Shown: one piece after another, positions 42,274-51,167 of the stretch | How the letters are laid out: every line of letters starts with the position of its first letter | Position numbering within the stretch: position 1 is the first letter of the stretch | Assembly (NCBI GenBank): GCA_946481095.1 | Contig: CAMLML010000008.1 | Span: 12,381-76,380 of the forward strand | Direction: 5' to 3' | Source of the DNA: an uncultured Cellvibrio sp. | Lineage (GTDB): Bacteria > Pseudomonadota > Gammaproteobacteria > Pseudomonadales > Cellvibrionaceae | DNA: 64,000 bases | Notes under the pieces: model-generated | Databases searched by the model: none | What the model was told of the DNA's origin: nothing | Seen by the model: only the letters and a program-made list of their open reading frames with translations | Position numbers and translations under genes: made by a program

Positions 42274-43170
42274 TTATTTTTCGTAGCCAAAACCGGATAA
42301 ATTCATTTGTTGATCGACAATTAAATGTGGCAAACCAATAGCACCAAGCCATGCAGGATCTTCTACACTTTTCAAGAGTGCAATAGTTGAAAATGAACCT
42401 GCAATTAAACATCGCGCCGCAACGATACTGACAGATGCAAATTGAGGTTGAATAGTGTGACCTGTGAAAGGGTTGAGCAAATGTGAATAACGAACGCCGT
42501 CAATCATCATGAAACGCTCGTAATCACCACTGGTCGCTATAGCACCTTGTGAAATATCGATACTGGCAATGGCTTTTTTTATTTGCCTGGGGTGTTGAAT
42601 ACCAACTCGCCAGGGCGAACCATTTGGATGCGGCCCCAAAACATGAATATCACCACCTAAATTTATCAAGCCGTGATTAACACCATTCTGCAAACAAAAA
42701 TCAGCAACAACATCTGCAGTGTATTCTTTGACGTAACCACCAAAATCAATTTCCATGCCTGCATGTGGTAAACGAATAAACGGCGAATTCCATTCTACTT
42801 TTTCCCATCCTATTTTCGGTAAAAGTTGTTCGATTTCTTGTTGCGTTGGTAAAGCGTTTGATTTGAAATTCCAGACTTTGCGAAGAATGCCAGAGGTAAT
42901 ATCAAATAATCCGTCGCTTTGTTGATGTAGAACTGCAGCGTAATCAATTAATTTTGCTGTTTCTTCATCAAGTTCTACGGTTTCCATGCCGGCAGATAAA
43001 TTAATTCGCGAAGTGACACTGGAAGATTGGTAACGGGAATATTTTGTTTCGTAGTGATTGATAAGTTCGCGGATTTGCTGCCCGATTGAACTGGCTTTAT
43101 TGTCTTCCAAATAAAGCTGCAGTTCACAAGGACTTCCCATGGCTTTGAAATTAATCGAATGTAATTTCAC
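42274..43170 (-). CDS. apbE: FAD:protein FMN transferase
   Basis: 298 residues, ApbE family. ApbE attaches FMN from FAD to Thr/Ser of target proteins. Visible are FKAMGSPCELQLY (Met-Gly substrate loop), YQSSSVTSRINLSAG, DGLFDITSG, MEIDFGGYVKEYTADVV, GLINLGGDIHVLGP and the metal-binding ATSGDYERFMM with SHLLNPFTG. Unusually there is no signal peptide or lipobox, so as annotated it is cytoplasmic. It is the last gene of the probable DUF1592-to-ApbE operon, 29 bp after DUF3570. Confidence 0.93.
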   Translation of the reverse strand: MKLHSINFKAMGSPCELQLYLEDNKASSIGQQIRELINHYETKYSRYQSSSVTSRINLSAGMETVELDEETAKLIDYAAVLHQQSDGLFDITSGILRKVWNFKSNALPTQQEIEQLLPKIGWEKVEWNSPFIRLPHAGMEIDFGGYVKEYTADVVADFCLQNGVNHGLINLGGDIHVLGPHPNGSPWRVGIQHPRQIKKAIASIDISQGAIATSGDYERFMMIDGVRYSHLLNPFTGHTIQPQFASVSIVAARCLIAGSFSTIALLKSVEDPAWLGAIGLPHLIVDQQMNLSGFGYEK

Positions 43171-43199
43171 TCTTGCCCCTGAGAATTAAAGTCAGAACT

Positions 43200-44363
43200 C
43201 TAGAATTTATAACCCAATCCAAGGGAATATAATTCGTAGGTAATTAAGCCAGGATTATCCCCAGTCGCTTCGTAGTATGAATAGGCAATATTCATATGTA
43301 ATTTTTCAAACTTCCTGGATAGTTTTATTTCTCCACTGGTAGCTGAAAATTCTGACAAGCGATAATCAGAGGAATAATAACCATCATTTCGGGCTTGATA
43401 ATAGTAAGGAGCATAAAACTTGGCTTGGGTTTGCTCATAATATCGAGCAGAAGGAATTAATTGCCAATTCTTGCCAATATTTTGATACCAGGACATTTCG
43501 AATGTATCGGACGTCATATCCCAATCACTGCTGAAATTTCGATAATCAAAATGCAATGCTGCGTTCATAGACGGGAAAAACTCCCGAATCATCAAAGTCA
43601 CAGTATTTTGATTATGTTTATCAGGTCGGGAGTCTTGCAGTATCTCTCCTTCAACAAAAGCCAATTTGTATGGATCTGATAAAAAACCATCCAACCCCGT
43701 GTAACCCAGTGTTAATCCCACTAAAGTATTTTTGCTGAAAACGTGCGAGAAACCGATAAAAACACCCAAGCGATTTTTAGTTTCTTCTGAAGGGCGCGAT
43801 GGATACTCTTCTTGATCAGATGCATCCACGTAATCCTTGGCAGTGTTGACACCTAAACTCAAAGTCGTCAATTTTTGATTGAAATGAAAATCACCGGAAT
43901 AACCAAATCCAAACGATTGATAATCATTTTCTGTTGAATAACCTAACGACAGTGTTGACTCCGAACTTGAATTGTAACTGCGAAAATCACCATTAATTTC
44001 CGTTCGACTTTCGTCAATCGTTGCACCACTCATTACTTGTAACGGATTGCCATTTGCATCAGGCAATATGTACCAGGGTGATGCACCACTCAAAGACTCC
44101 TGAACGCCTGAAATCGAAATTTCGGTATCTTCAGAGATGGGAGTTTTAAATTTAAATTGGTGAACATCAATACTGTAACGCTCAAGCTCACCGATGATGA
44201 CCTTCTCAGCAGGTATAGCGCCTTCTGTGTACTGCGTGTATTTGTAATCAAAAGTCGTTTTTGGATCCATATTGCTGGCTTCGACTTTTTTACTGACGCC
44301 CTGCAGCATAAGCGCAGCGGCAGTAAGCGCTATGAGTTTGGTATGTTGATTATCTTTAGTCAT
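43200..44363 (-). CDS. DUF3570 outer-membrane-barrel-like protein
   Basis: About 387 residues. A signal peptide (to about VEAS, residue 30) is followed by an aromatic, beta-strand-rich sequence ending YSLGLGYKF, a C-terminus typical of outer-membrane barrels. The N-terminal family region includes GASPWYILP and VMSGATIDESR; SGAT resembles the Ser-Gly-Ala-Thr core of ApbE flavinylation sites (Thr about residue 115). ATG at 44363 has GAGAG upstream. It lies 8 bp after the DUF4266 gene. Function unknown. Confidence 0.85.
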   Translation of the reverse strand: MTKDNQHTKLIALTAAALMLQGVSKKVEASNMDPKTTFDYKYTQYTEGAIPAEKVIIGELERYSIDVHQFKFKTPISEDTEISISGVQESLSGASPWYILPDANGNPLQVMSGATIDESRTEINGDFRSYNSSSESTLSLGYSTENDYQSFGFGYSGDFHFNQKLTTLSLGVNTAKDYVDASDQEEYPSRPSEETKNRLGVFIGFSHVFSKNTLVGLTLGYTGLDGFLSDPYKLAFVEGEILQDSRPDKHNQNTVTLMIREFFPSMNAALHFDYRNFSSDWDMTSDTFEMSWYQNIGKNWQLIPSARYYEQTQAKFYAPYYYQARNDGYYSSDYRLSEFSATSGEIKLSRKFEKLHMNIAYSYYEATGDNPGLITYELYSLGLGYKF

Positions 44364-44371
44364 GATTTCTC

Positions 44372-44587
44372 TCAATTACAACCACAACCACCGCCTGCTC
44401 CGGCAGTAGCGGAAGATGACCCTTCTTTACTGAAGAAAATATGATCCTGAATTTTCTCAGCCAGCGGGTCATTTGAGAAAGCCATTTCAGGGCGAGCTAA
44501 ATTACCACGTTCCCAGGATTTGACCTGGGAACAAGCCACTAAATTCAGCACACAAATCAGGAAAGCCAATCTGTAAATTAATTTCAT
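44372..44587 (-). CDS. DUF4266 small lipoprotein with Gly/Cys tail
   Basis: 71 residues. The lipobox LVAC (Cys about residue 19) is followed by the DUF4266 core WERGNLARPEMAFSNDPL and a flexible C-terminus GSSSATAGAGGGCGCN. The mature part is only about 52 residues. EGSSSAT resembles the D/E-x-x-S/T-G/S-A-T pattern flavinylated by ApbE, and the last residues hold two cysteines in a GGGCGC context that could bind metal or form redox thiols. It lies 2 bp after the TlpA gene and 8 bp before DUF3570. Confidence 0.85.
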   Translation of the reverse strand: MKLIYRLAFLICVLNLVACSQVKSWERGNLARPEMAFSNDPLAEKIQDHIFFSKEGSSSATAGAGGGCGCN

Positions 44588-44589
44588 TA

Positions 44590-45081
44590 TCAGGATCCAA
44601 TTAAGGCATCAACCATTTCTTCAATGGCTTTTTCGTCATCATTATCAAAACCTTCGGCAATGTAATTGACTCTGCCGCTTTGATCAATAACGTAACCGCT
44701 GGGCATACCCTTCACCTGGTATTGCTCGGCAACTGCACCACTGGCATCACGAACTATAGGGAAACTGACAGAAAATTGCTTTAAGAAATCATGTGCATCA
44801 TCAATATTTTCGTCCATGTTGATTGCAACCACCTCAAACCCCTTGTCTTTGTACTTGGTTCTCAATGCTTCAAGTTTGGGGAATGAGCGTTTGCACGGCC
44901 CGCACCAGGACGCCCAAAAATCTACGTACACGACTTTGCCCTGAAACTGCGAAAGAGCAATTTTCTGACTCGCATTTTTGATTGCATCCAGTTTGAATTC
45001 CGGTGCTTTGTCATTAATGTCTATGGCAAAAGCATTAAAAGAGAATGCAATTAACAACGAAAAAAGACTTGTGTATTTCAT
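44590..45081 (-). CDS. Periplasmic TlpA/ResA-like thioredoxin
   Basis: 163 residues. A signal peptide (MKYTSLFSLLIAFSFNAFA) precedes a thioredoxin fold with the active site WASWCGPCKRSFP, VVAINMDENIDDA and the cis-Pro region VKGMPSGYVID. TlpA-type proteins reduce or protect thiols in the envelope, for example in cytochrome c maturation. Position suggests it serves cysteines of the adjacent DUF4266 lipoprotein or haem-binding cysteines of the upstream DUF1592 protein. AGGAAG precedes the ATG. Confidence 0.92.
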   Translation of the reverse strand: MKYTSLFSLLIAFSFNAFAIDINDKAPEFKLDAIKNASQKIALSQFQGKVVYVDFWASWCGPCKRSFPKLEALRTKYKDKGFEVVAINMDENIDDAHDFLKQFSVSFPIVRDASGAVAEQYQVKGMPSGYVIDQSGRVNYIAEGFDNDDEKAIEEMVDALIGS

Positions 45082-45135
45082 GATGCTTCCTGTAAAAAAT
45101 AATCGATATTATCTGCAACGCAAAACAAGAATAAA

Positions 45136-46338
45136 TCACAACCCGGAAATGGTAGAAACTCCCCAATTACGATAGGCAGCCCCACCTGGACTTTGATCAG
45201 CGCGGAATTTTTGACCAAGAGTCTGGTAAATTTCCACTTGTGTTTTACCACCTATATCAAGTACACGATTACCTGTTATACCCGCACCAACAACCAACAT
45301 GGGCACATCACTATTGCCGTGCGAGTTGGCGTCACCCATATCCGACATTTGAGTCACGATTGTAGAACTGAACAAACCTGCTGTATTTAACTTATCAAGC
45401 AGGTATTTGGTCAATCCCTGCATATAAGAAATGTCTTCGGTGTACTGAGCCTGGTTAAAGTGGTGAGAAGAATGCGATGCACGACCACCCAATTTATCAA
45501 AGATATAATTATGACCATCATCACCAAAAGCAATCGAGACAGATGCTGTCAAATTACAACTTAATGCAAGCACAATAATATCTGAATGCAATTTTGCCAG
45601 TGCATCAAAACCGGTTACCGATGTATTCGATGGTTTTGGACAGGATGTATTACCACCCCCGGTGCTGCCAGAACCAATGGCGGATTCAATTTCCTGAATA
45701 GCAGAGTAGTGGCTATCGAGCTTTTCTTTTTCGTGTTGACCCAGTTTATTTCTCAAACTGTTGATGGCCGGGTAATGCAAGTCAACTATTGATTTTCGCG
45801 GAGCTGTACCTGTTGTCGTCGTCGTACCCCCGCTGAACAATATATCCAAAGCCGCCTGAGGGCTGGAAATTGCGGGAACCTCGCGAGAACCTTCACGACT
45901 CAAATTCGAAATAGGAACGTTTGCCACATTCAAATATTTAACCGGGTAATTGGCACCAATAGTGCGCCCCATATTCACATCGAAACTGTCTCTACCCCAA
46001 CTGGCATTATCAAACTTGGCAAACATACCGCCGTGACCGGCACCGGGACTCAGGGTCGCGTTCCTGAGCATCACCAGCTTGCTGTAATGATTTTGCAATG
46101 AAGACGACTGGACAGGCAAAGTATTACCTGTGGGGAACCAATATTCAGGATGACAACCACCACCTGAAAATATCAGGCAATGTTTAGTCGGCGTGCCGGA
46201 TTGAGCCTCGGTCACACGGCTCATCATGACACCGGCGAGCAGGCTGGAAGCCTGTAACAGGCCGGCAGAAATACCGGCATGTTTGACCACTTTCAGAAAA
46301 TCTCTTCGTTCTTTATCGAAGCAGTTTTTATATCTCAT
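45136..46338 (-). CDS. DUF1552 family protein with Tat-like signal
   Basis: 400 residues. The N-terminus ERRDFLKVVKHAG is a Tat-type signal followed by a hydrophobic stretch and an AQS cleavage region. The body has the DUF1552 pattern: CLIFSGGGCHPEYWFPTG, NATLSPGAGHGGMFAKF, LDSHYSAIQEIESAI, HHFNQAQYTEDISYMQGLT and SDMGDANSHGNSDVPMLVVG. DUF1552 proteins are almost always next to DUF1592 cytochrome proteins and resemble alkaline-phosphatase/DUF1501-like folds. Activity unknown. It lies 43 bp after the DUF1592 gene with GGAG before its ATG. Confidence 0.88.
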   Translation of the reverse strand: MRYKNCFDKERRDFLKVVKHAGISAGLLQASSLLAGVMMSRVTEAQSGTPTKHCLIFSGGGCHPEYWFPTGNTLPVQSSSLQNHYSKLVMLRNATLSPGAGHGGMFAKFDNASWGRDSFDVNMGRTIGANYPVKYLNVANVPISNLSREGSREVPAISSPQAALDILFSGGTTTTTGTAPRKSIVDLHYPAINSLRNKLGQHEKEKLDSHYSAIQEIESAIGSGSTGGGNTSCPKPSNTSVTGFDALAKLHSDIIVLALSCNLTASVSIAFGDDGHNYIFDKLGGRASHSSHHFNQAQYTEDISYMQGLTKYLLDKLNTAGLFSSTIVTQMSDMGDANSHGNSDVPMLVVGAGITGNRVLDIGGKTQVEIYQTLGQKFRADQSPGGAAYRNWGVSTISGL

Positions 46339-46381
46339 TTTATAAACTCCAATTCGTTAACAGTGAGTGAGTAGACGCGCA

Positions 46382-49300
46382 TTAGCGCGCCCACACCTGT
46401 CGATAAATAACTGAATTCAATGCTGGAATTTCTTGAAGCATTGCACGTGGACCATTGCTGACCAACACATTTTTCAGGTTGGCGATATCACAACGATAGG
46501 CATTCTCTTCGTTTTTACTGATGCGTTTTGAGCCGACATCACGAGTCGAATCGATCAGGAAGATGTGATGGATACCGGAGCTGTAGCTCATGAACTGGGT
46601 GGCCAAACAGGTTTGCGCCTGACTTGCCAGCAATGAGTGCTCGGTGATGGTACGGGCAAGATCTTTGGCACCGTTCATGGTGATCGCCGGTGAGTAGATC
46701 ACACGGTCAGGATCGTTCATGAATTGCAGTTGTGGGTAGGGCGAGAAGAAAGTGCCGGTTGCCACAATCGCGTTGCCTTTCAAGTCCACAGAACGGACAC
46801 GGCCTGCAGTGTCGAAGTTTTCCATGCTGCCGCCCAATGGGTTGATGATTTCGCCGTGACAGTTGGAGCAGGTGGTGCCTGACGTGATACGGTCGAAGAT
46901 CATACGTTGGGTGGTTTTGGGATCGTTGTAGAAAGCCGCATCGCGTTGAGCCAATGCTTCTCTGTCCAGACTCACGCCTGATGGTGGTTCAGGAATGTCC
47001 TGACACATCATACGACGACGAACCGCCACAGCACGGGTAATCATGTTGGCATCGGTGGTTGATGCATAACGTGACAGGAATGCACCGGATACCAGAATAC
47101 CGCCACGCTCGCTGGTGTTAACCCGTGCAAAACCATCCGCATCGGTAGAGCCACTCATGGTCATGCCGTAGTGCGCAGCCAGACTGGAGTTGATGTGGGT
47201 GTAGCTTGGGTTGTAAATATCATTGAAGGTGGTTGAACTGGTCAACATGGCGTAGGAGAAGTTTTTACTCAACTCGTTCTTCATGGCCGTGCCCAGGGTA
47301 GAGAAGTTACTGACAGCGGGTTTATTCAGAGTTTGAATTTGCTCTGTATTCAACCAGCGGTTAATAAAGTCACCCATCAACAGGCTGGTATTGGCGCTGG
47401 ACAACAAGCTGGATGCTTGTGAGCGGATACCGGCAACTGTGTCCAATGAACCATTGGCTGCTGCTGACATGAGGGTCGTACTGGGTGTTGAACCGGTGAA
47501 GGTATAACTCATGTAAGTCGCCAGTTCATAAGCAGTCAGTTTGTAGACGCTGCCACTGGACAATTCACCCAACTCTGAACGGTAGAGGAACTGGGGTGAT
47601 GACAACATGGCCGTCAGGGCAACCTGCATACCATCCGCTACAGTACGACCACCGGTGGTGCCGTTGGCAACTGCCAGATAAGCCGTTTGTTCTTCAGTCG
47701 TCAGAGGACGGCGGAAGATGCGTGGTCCCAGAGTATTCACCAGGGTGCTCGCACAGCTGGTTGACGGTGTACAGTTCAGAACCGCATTCCAGCGGGTGGC
47801 TACGTCAGTGGCAATACGTTCGGCATTGGCCAGATAACTGGTGTAACGCGTCTTATCAACAAACAAGGTATTGTTGTTCACAAAAGAACCCGACACGAAA
47901 TCATCCGGCAACAAAGACAACAGATCCTGTTGGTAGTTAACCAGATCCCTGACAGAGTTCTGGTACTCATTTTTGGTCAGCAAACGCAACACTCGTTGAC
48001 CATAGGTTGGGCCGGTAGTCGGGCAAGAGAAGGCAGTAGATGGATTATCAGGCACACCATCAGACGGTTTGCGCCATGTCCAGATGTAAGCTTCCAGATC
48101 TGCCGCACATTGGCCGGTACAGCTGCCTTCACCGCCTTGTGGCATCCACATAGCGATAAAGTCTCTCAGTGAACGATCCTGTGTATCCTGGCTGTGACGA
48201 TAAGCCAGACGATTGGCGTTGAGAGGATTTAATGCCGGGGTACCGGAAGCATTTTTCTCGCCATCCACACCATGACAACCTACACAGCCGCGTGAAGTCC
48301 AGAGTGATTGACCATTGGTGGCGTTACCCACCAGAACACCTGAAGTGGAACTTGAGCTACTGGATGATGTTGATGAACGACTTGTGCTGGAACTCACTGA
48401 ACTGGATGAGCTTTTTGAACTTGAACTCAAGCTACTCGAACTGGAAACCGAGCTGGAACTGGAAACAGATCCACACCCTATAGCAGCTGTCGATACCACT
48501 ATATCGTCCATCCATACGTTAGCAGTTTGCGAGCCAGTAAAACTCTGGAATCCAAACTCGACATAATTAAACTTATCGCTCAACCAATCTTTGGAAAGCT
48601 CTCCATTTTGCCAATCGGAACCCGAGGTTATCGAATGCACCAAAGTACCATCTACCCACATATAAAGTTCGTCATAAGCAGTATCGCCATACATGGCAAC
48701 TTCAACACAAGTCCAAGCATTGGCATTGATTTGCGGGCCTTTTCGCCACTTGTCGCTTTTGGGTGAAATATTGTCAGTCGGAACCTGATTAGTTCCCAAT
48801 ACACCTTTGATCTCACCGACCCGTATTTCGTTGTTGGCATCAGTTGTGGCTTTGATACCCATGATATGGGAGTGGTTTGACGTAGAATCATCACCAGGAA
48901 TATTGCCAAACTGACGATCAGTATTCACCCAGGCACGCATGTGAATACGTTGTGTTCCAGAAGGCAAGGCTCTGAGTATTTGAGCAAAATTTCCTTTGAA
49001 GTGAATGGATTTAGAGCCGTTATAGGATTTGCCGTCATCTACCAATGCATAGTTAGCGTTGGAAATTGAATTGGTCGTGTTGTAGTTGTACGCGATCAAA
49101 TTATTCCAGTTTGCAGGCTGGGCATTAACCGCTGTTGACTCAAAGTTTTCCTGAAAAATTATAGCCGCTGAAACACTGGAGCTCACGGAAGAGCTGGATT
49201 TTGATACGCTCATTGAGCTGGAGCTGGAACTAAAGCTCGATGATTTGGACGAAGAAATCGATACGCTCATTGAGCTTGATGATTTGGATGAAGAAACCGA

Positions 49301-50281
49301 GCTTGATTCGGAACTTGATGACGACGACAAAGATGAGCTTGCAACCCATGTCTTGATATAAGCCGCGATGTCATGTGCACATTGACCTACACAGACTGAA
49401 GGATTACTAGCTGGCATCCAGTCAACAATATAACTTGCGAGATCTTGCGAAGCTGTTGCGCTGGAATGTTTGTAGGTGGTTTTGCTCGCATCAATTTTAT
49501 AAGCAGAAATGACCCCACTTCCATCAGCCTTATGGCAAGCCACGCAGTTTTGCTCTGCCGATTCATAAAGTATTTTTCCTCTGGCCGCATCACCCTGATA
49601 ATTGGATGAACTCGAAGAAACCGAAACAGAGGACGATGAAACCAGGCTGCTACTTTTTGATGAACTGTTACTGGATGAACTTTTTGATGAACTGACGCTG
49701 GAAGATTTCGAAGATGAAACCACAACTGTTACAGATGATGAGGCCTTGGAGGAAGATACCGGCACTACTACAACCTGTGAACTCGAAGAGCTTGAGGAGC
49801 TTGAGGAGCTTGAGGAGCTGGAAGATACTGCTCTCGAACTTGAAGAATCATTAGCCCCCACAAATTCACTGCGAATATAGGCAGCCAGTTTTTGACTACA
49901 CCCCAAATCACAAGATTGCGGTGATCCAAGCGGCATGGTGGAATCTATTTCCGCAACCAACAAATCGTAACTACCACAAGTCTTACAGGATTTGAGATTA
50001 CTACCGCCATTGCCACCCTGCCCTTTGGCTCCATGACAGGAAGCACACTGGGAAGCATAAATATCAGCAGCCAAAGGCTCGCTGGTTTGATTATCAATGC
50101 TTGAGTGCGTGACAGAATTCAGGGATGAAGATGACGCAAAGGGGGATGAAGACGGAAGGTTACCACTAACACTGGAACCAGAAGACTCATCGAACTGGGG
50201 AGCTTCACTGCCACATGCACCCAGTAGAATTATCAACAGACCCAGTTGAAAGAAATGTGCAAGCGTTTTGATAGTGTTCAT
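46382..50281 (-). CDS. Multi-cytochrome DUF1592/DUF1588/DUF1585 lipoprotein with poly-Ser linkers
   Basis: About 1299 residues. The lipobox is IILLGAC. In order: cytochrome c 1 (CASCHGAKG, about residue 79; Met region TMPLGSP), a long Ser linker, cytochrome c 2 (CVACHKADG; WMPASNP), a Ser linker, a jelly-roll carbohydrate-binding/LamG-like domain (about 380-610; DGKSYNGSKSIHFKG, MWVDGTLVHSI, VWMDDIVV), a Ser linker, cytochrome c 3 (CVGCHGVDG; WMPQGGE), then DUF1587/1595/1592/1588/1585 blocks (RLLTKNEYQNSVRDLV; RIFRRPLTTEEQTAYLAV; RGGILVSGAFLSRYAS; CSNCHGEIINPLGGSMENFD). It probably binds a polymer and passes electrons at the cell surface. Start at 50281 has AGGAC upstream. First gene of the redox operon. 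Confidence 0.88.
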   Translation of the reverse strand: MNTIKTLAHFFQLGLLIILLGACGSEAPQFDESSGSSVSGNLPSSSPFASSSSLNSVTHSSIDNQTSEPLAADIYASQCASCHGAKGQGGNGGSNLKSCKTCGSYDLLVAEIDSTMPLGSPQSCDLGCSQKLAAYIRSEFVGANDSSSSRAVSSSSSSSSSSSSSSSSQVVVVPVSSSKASSSVTVVVSSSKSSSVSSSKSSSSNSSSKSSSLVSSSSVSVSSSSSNYQGDAARGKILYESAEQNCVACHKADGSGVISAYKIDASKTTYKHSSATASQDLASYIVDWMPASNPSVCVGQCAHDIAAYIKTWVASSSLSSSSSSESSSVSSSKSSSSMSVSISSSKSSSFSSSSSSMSVSKSSSSVSSSVSAAIIFQENFESTAVNAQPANWNNLIAYNYNTTNSISNANYALVDDGKSYNGSKSIHFKGNFAQILRALPSGTQRIHMRAWVNTDRQFGNIPGDDSTSNHSHIMGIKATTDANNEIRVGEIKGVLGTNQVPTDNISPKSDKWRKGPQINANAWTCVEVAMYGDTAYDELYMWVDGTLVHSITSGSDWQNGELSKDWLSDKFNYVEFGFQSFTGSQTANVWMDDIVVSTAAIGCGSVSSSSSVSSSSSLSSSSKSSSSSVSSSTSRSSTSSSSSSSTSGVLVGNATNGQSLWTSRGCVGCHGVDGEKNASGTPALNPLNANRLAYRHSQDTQDRSLRDFIAMWMPQGGEGSCTGQCAADLEAYIWTWRKPSDGVPDNPSTAFSCPTTGPTYGQRVLRLLTKNEYQNSVRDLVNYQQDLLSLLPDDFVSGSFVNNNTLFVDKTRYTSYLANAERIATDVATRWNAVLNCTPSTSCASTLVNTLGPRIFRRPLTTEEQTAYLAVANGTTGGRTVADGMQVALTAMLSSPQFLYRSELGELSSGSVYKLTAYELATYMSYTFTGSTPSTTLMSAAANGSLDTVAGIRSQASSLLSSANTSLLMGDFINRWLNTEQIQTLNKPAVSNFSTLGTAMKNELSKNFSYAMLTSSTTFNDIYNPSYTHINSSLAAHYGMTMSGSTDADGFARVNTSERGGILVSGAFLSRYASTTDANMITRAVAVRRRMMCQDIPEPPSGVSLDREALAQRDAAFYNDPKTTQRMIFDRITSGTTCSNCHGEIINPLGGSMENFDTAGRVRSVDLKGNAIVATGTFFSPYPQLQFMNDPDRVIYSPAITMNGAKDLARTITEHSLLASQAQTCLATQFMSYSSGIHHIFLIDSTRDVGSKRISKNEENAYRCDIANLKNVLVSNGPRAMLQEIPALNSVIYRQVWAR

Positions 50282-50459
50282 GATGAGTCCTGTTATCAAA
50301 AAGTCGGAATACAGAGCGATTAGCGACATCACCCCCGAGCCCGAATGATAATGAATAAGACTCAACCAAACCTTGACATTGTTCTCATCATTCCGATTTG
50401 AAATAAATAAATCACAATTCGAAACAAAGAGGAATTAATTTTCTATATGTAAATACTTC

Positions 50460-51074
50460 TCAAGTAGTGATAAACGGAAACAGCCCTTTTATGCCAGCAG
50501 CGATAAATTCGACAGCAATTGCCACTAACAATAGCCCCATTACCCGCGTAGACATAACCACACTGCGCTGACTTAAATGTTGACCAAACCAGGGCAACAA
50601 CTTGAAGCACATCCACAGTAAAAAACAAACCACCAGAATGCAAAACATGATTAATCCATAGTGCATTACACCCGTGGATTTATGCGCATAGACAATCACC
50701 GCACTCATTGCACCGGGACCAGCCAGCAAAGGCATGGTTAACGGAACCAATGCCACTGTTTCATCTTCGTCTGCATCCGCTAACGAATGCCCTTTTGACT
50801 GCAACATCCCAATCCCGATAATCATCAATACCAATCCACCCGCGCAACGAAATGCATCAATACTGATGCCCAAAGCCCATAAAATCCACTCACCTAATAA
50901 CAAAGCAACCATCAAAGCGACAAAAACAGAAATCGTAGTCAATCTGGCCGTTTTTCGTCTTTGAATAAGTGTTTGCCTTGCAGTCAAGGTCAGAAATACC
51001 GGGACAGCTCCCAGCGGATCAACGATTGCAAAAAGACCAATAAAAAATTTTGTATATTCAGTTAATTCCAACAT
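50460..51074 (-). CDS. MarC family integral membrane protein
   Basis: 204 residues with six membrane helices and MarC/YhgN features (FIGLFAIVDPLGAVPVFLTL, FRCAGGLVLMIIGIGML, VPLTMPLLAGPGAMSAVIVY). The family is named after a proposed antibiotic-resistance link that was later disputed; its substrate is unknown. It lies divergent from the DUF418 gene by 93 bp. Confidence 0.9.
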   Translation of the reverse strand: MLELTEYTKFFIGLFAIVDPLGAVPVFLTLTARQTLIQRRKTARLTTISVFVALMVALLLGEWILWALGISIDAFRCAGGLVLMIIGIGMLQSKGHSLADADEDETVALVPLTMPLLAGPGAMSAVIVYAHKSTGVMHYGLIMFCILVVCFLLWMCFKLLPWFGQHLSQRSVVMSTRVMGLLLVAIAVEFIAAGIKGLFPFITT

Positions 51075-51167
51075 TCGATCATTCCCGTTTAATGGATATT
51101 TTTATCGATTGAATCCAATATAGAACAATATCAGTCTAAAACAAAAATAACGTTTAAGGATTCCCTT

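Noticed and set aside
49602..49880. Glu/Leu-rich open frame on the plus strand inside the DUF1592 gene
   Set aside because: It is the complement of poly-Ser linker codons; similar antisense frames occur opposite other Ser linkers and have no independent support.
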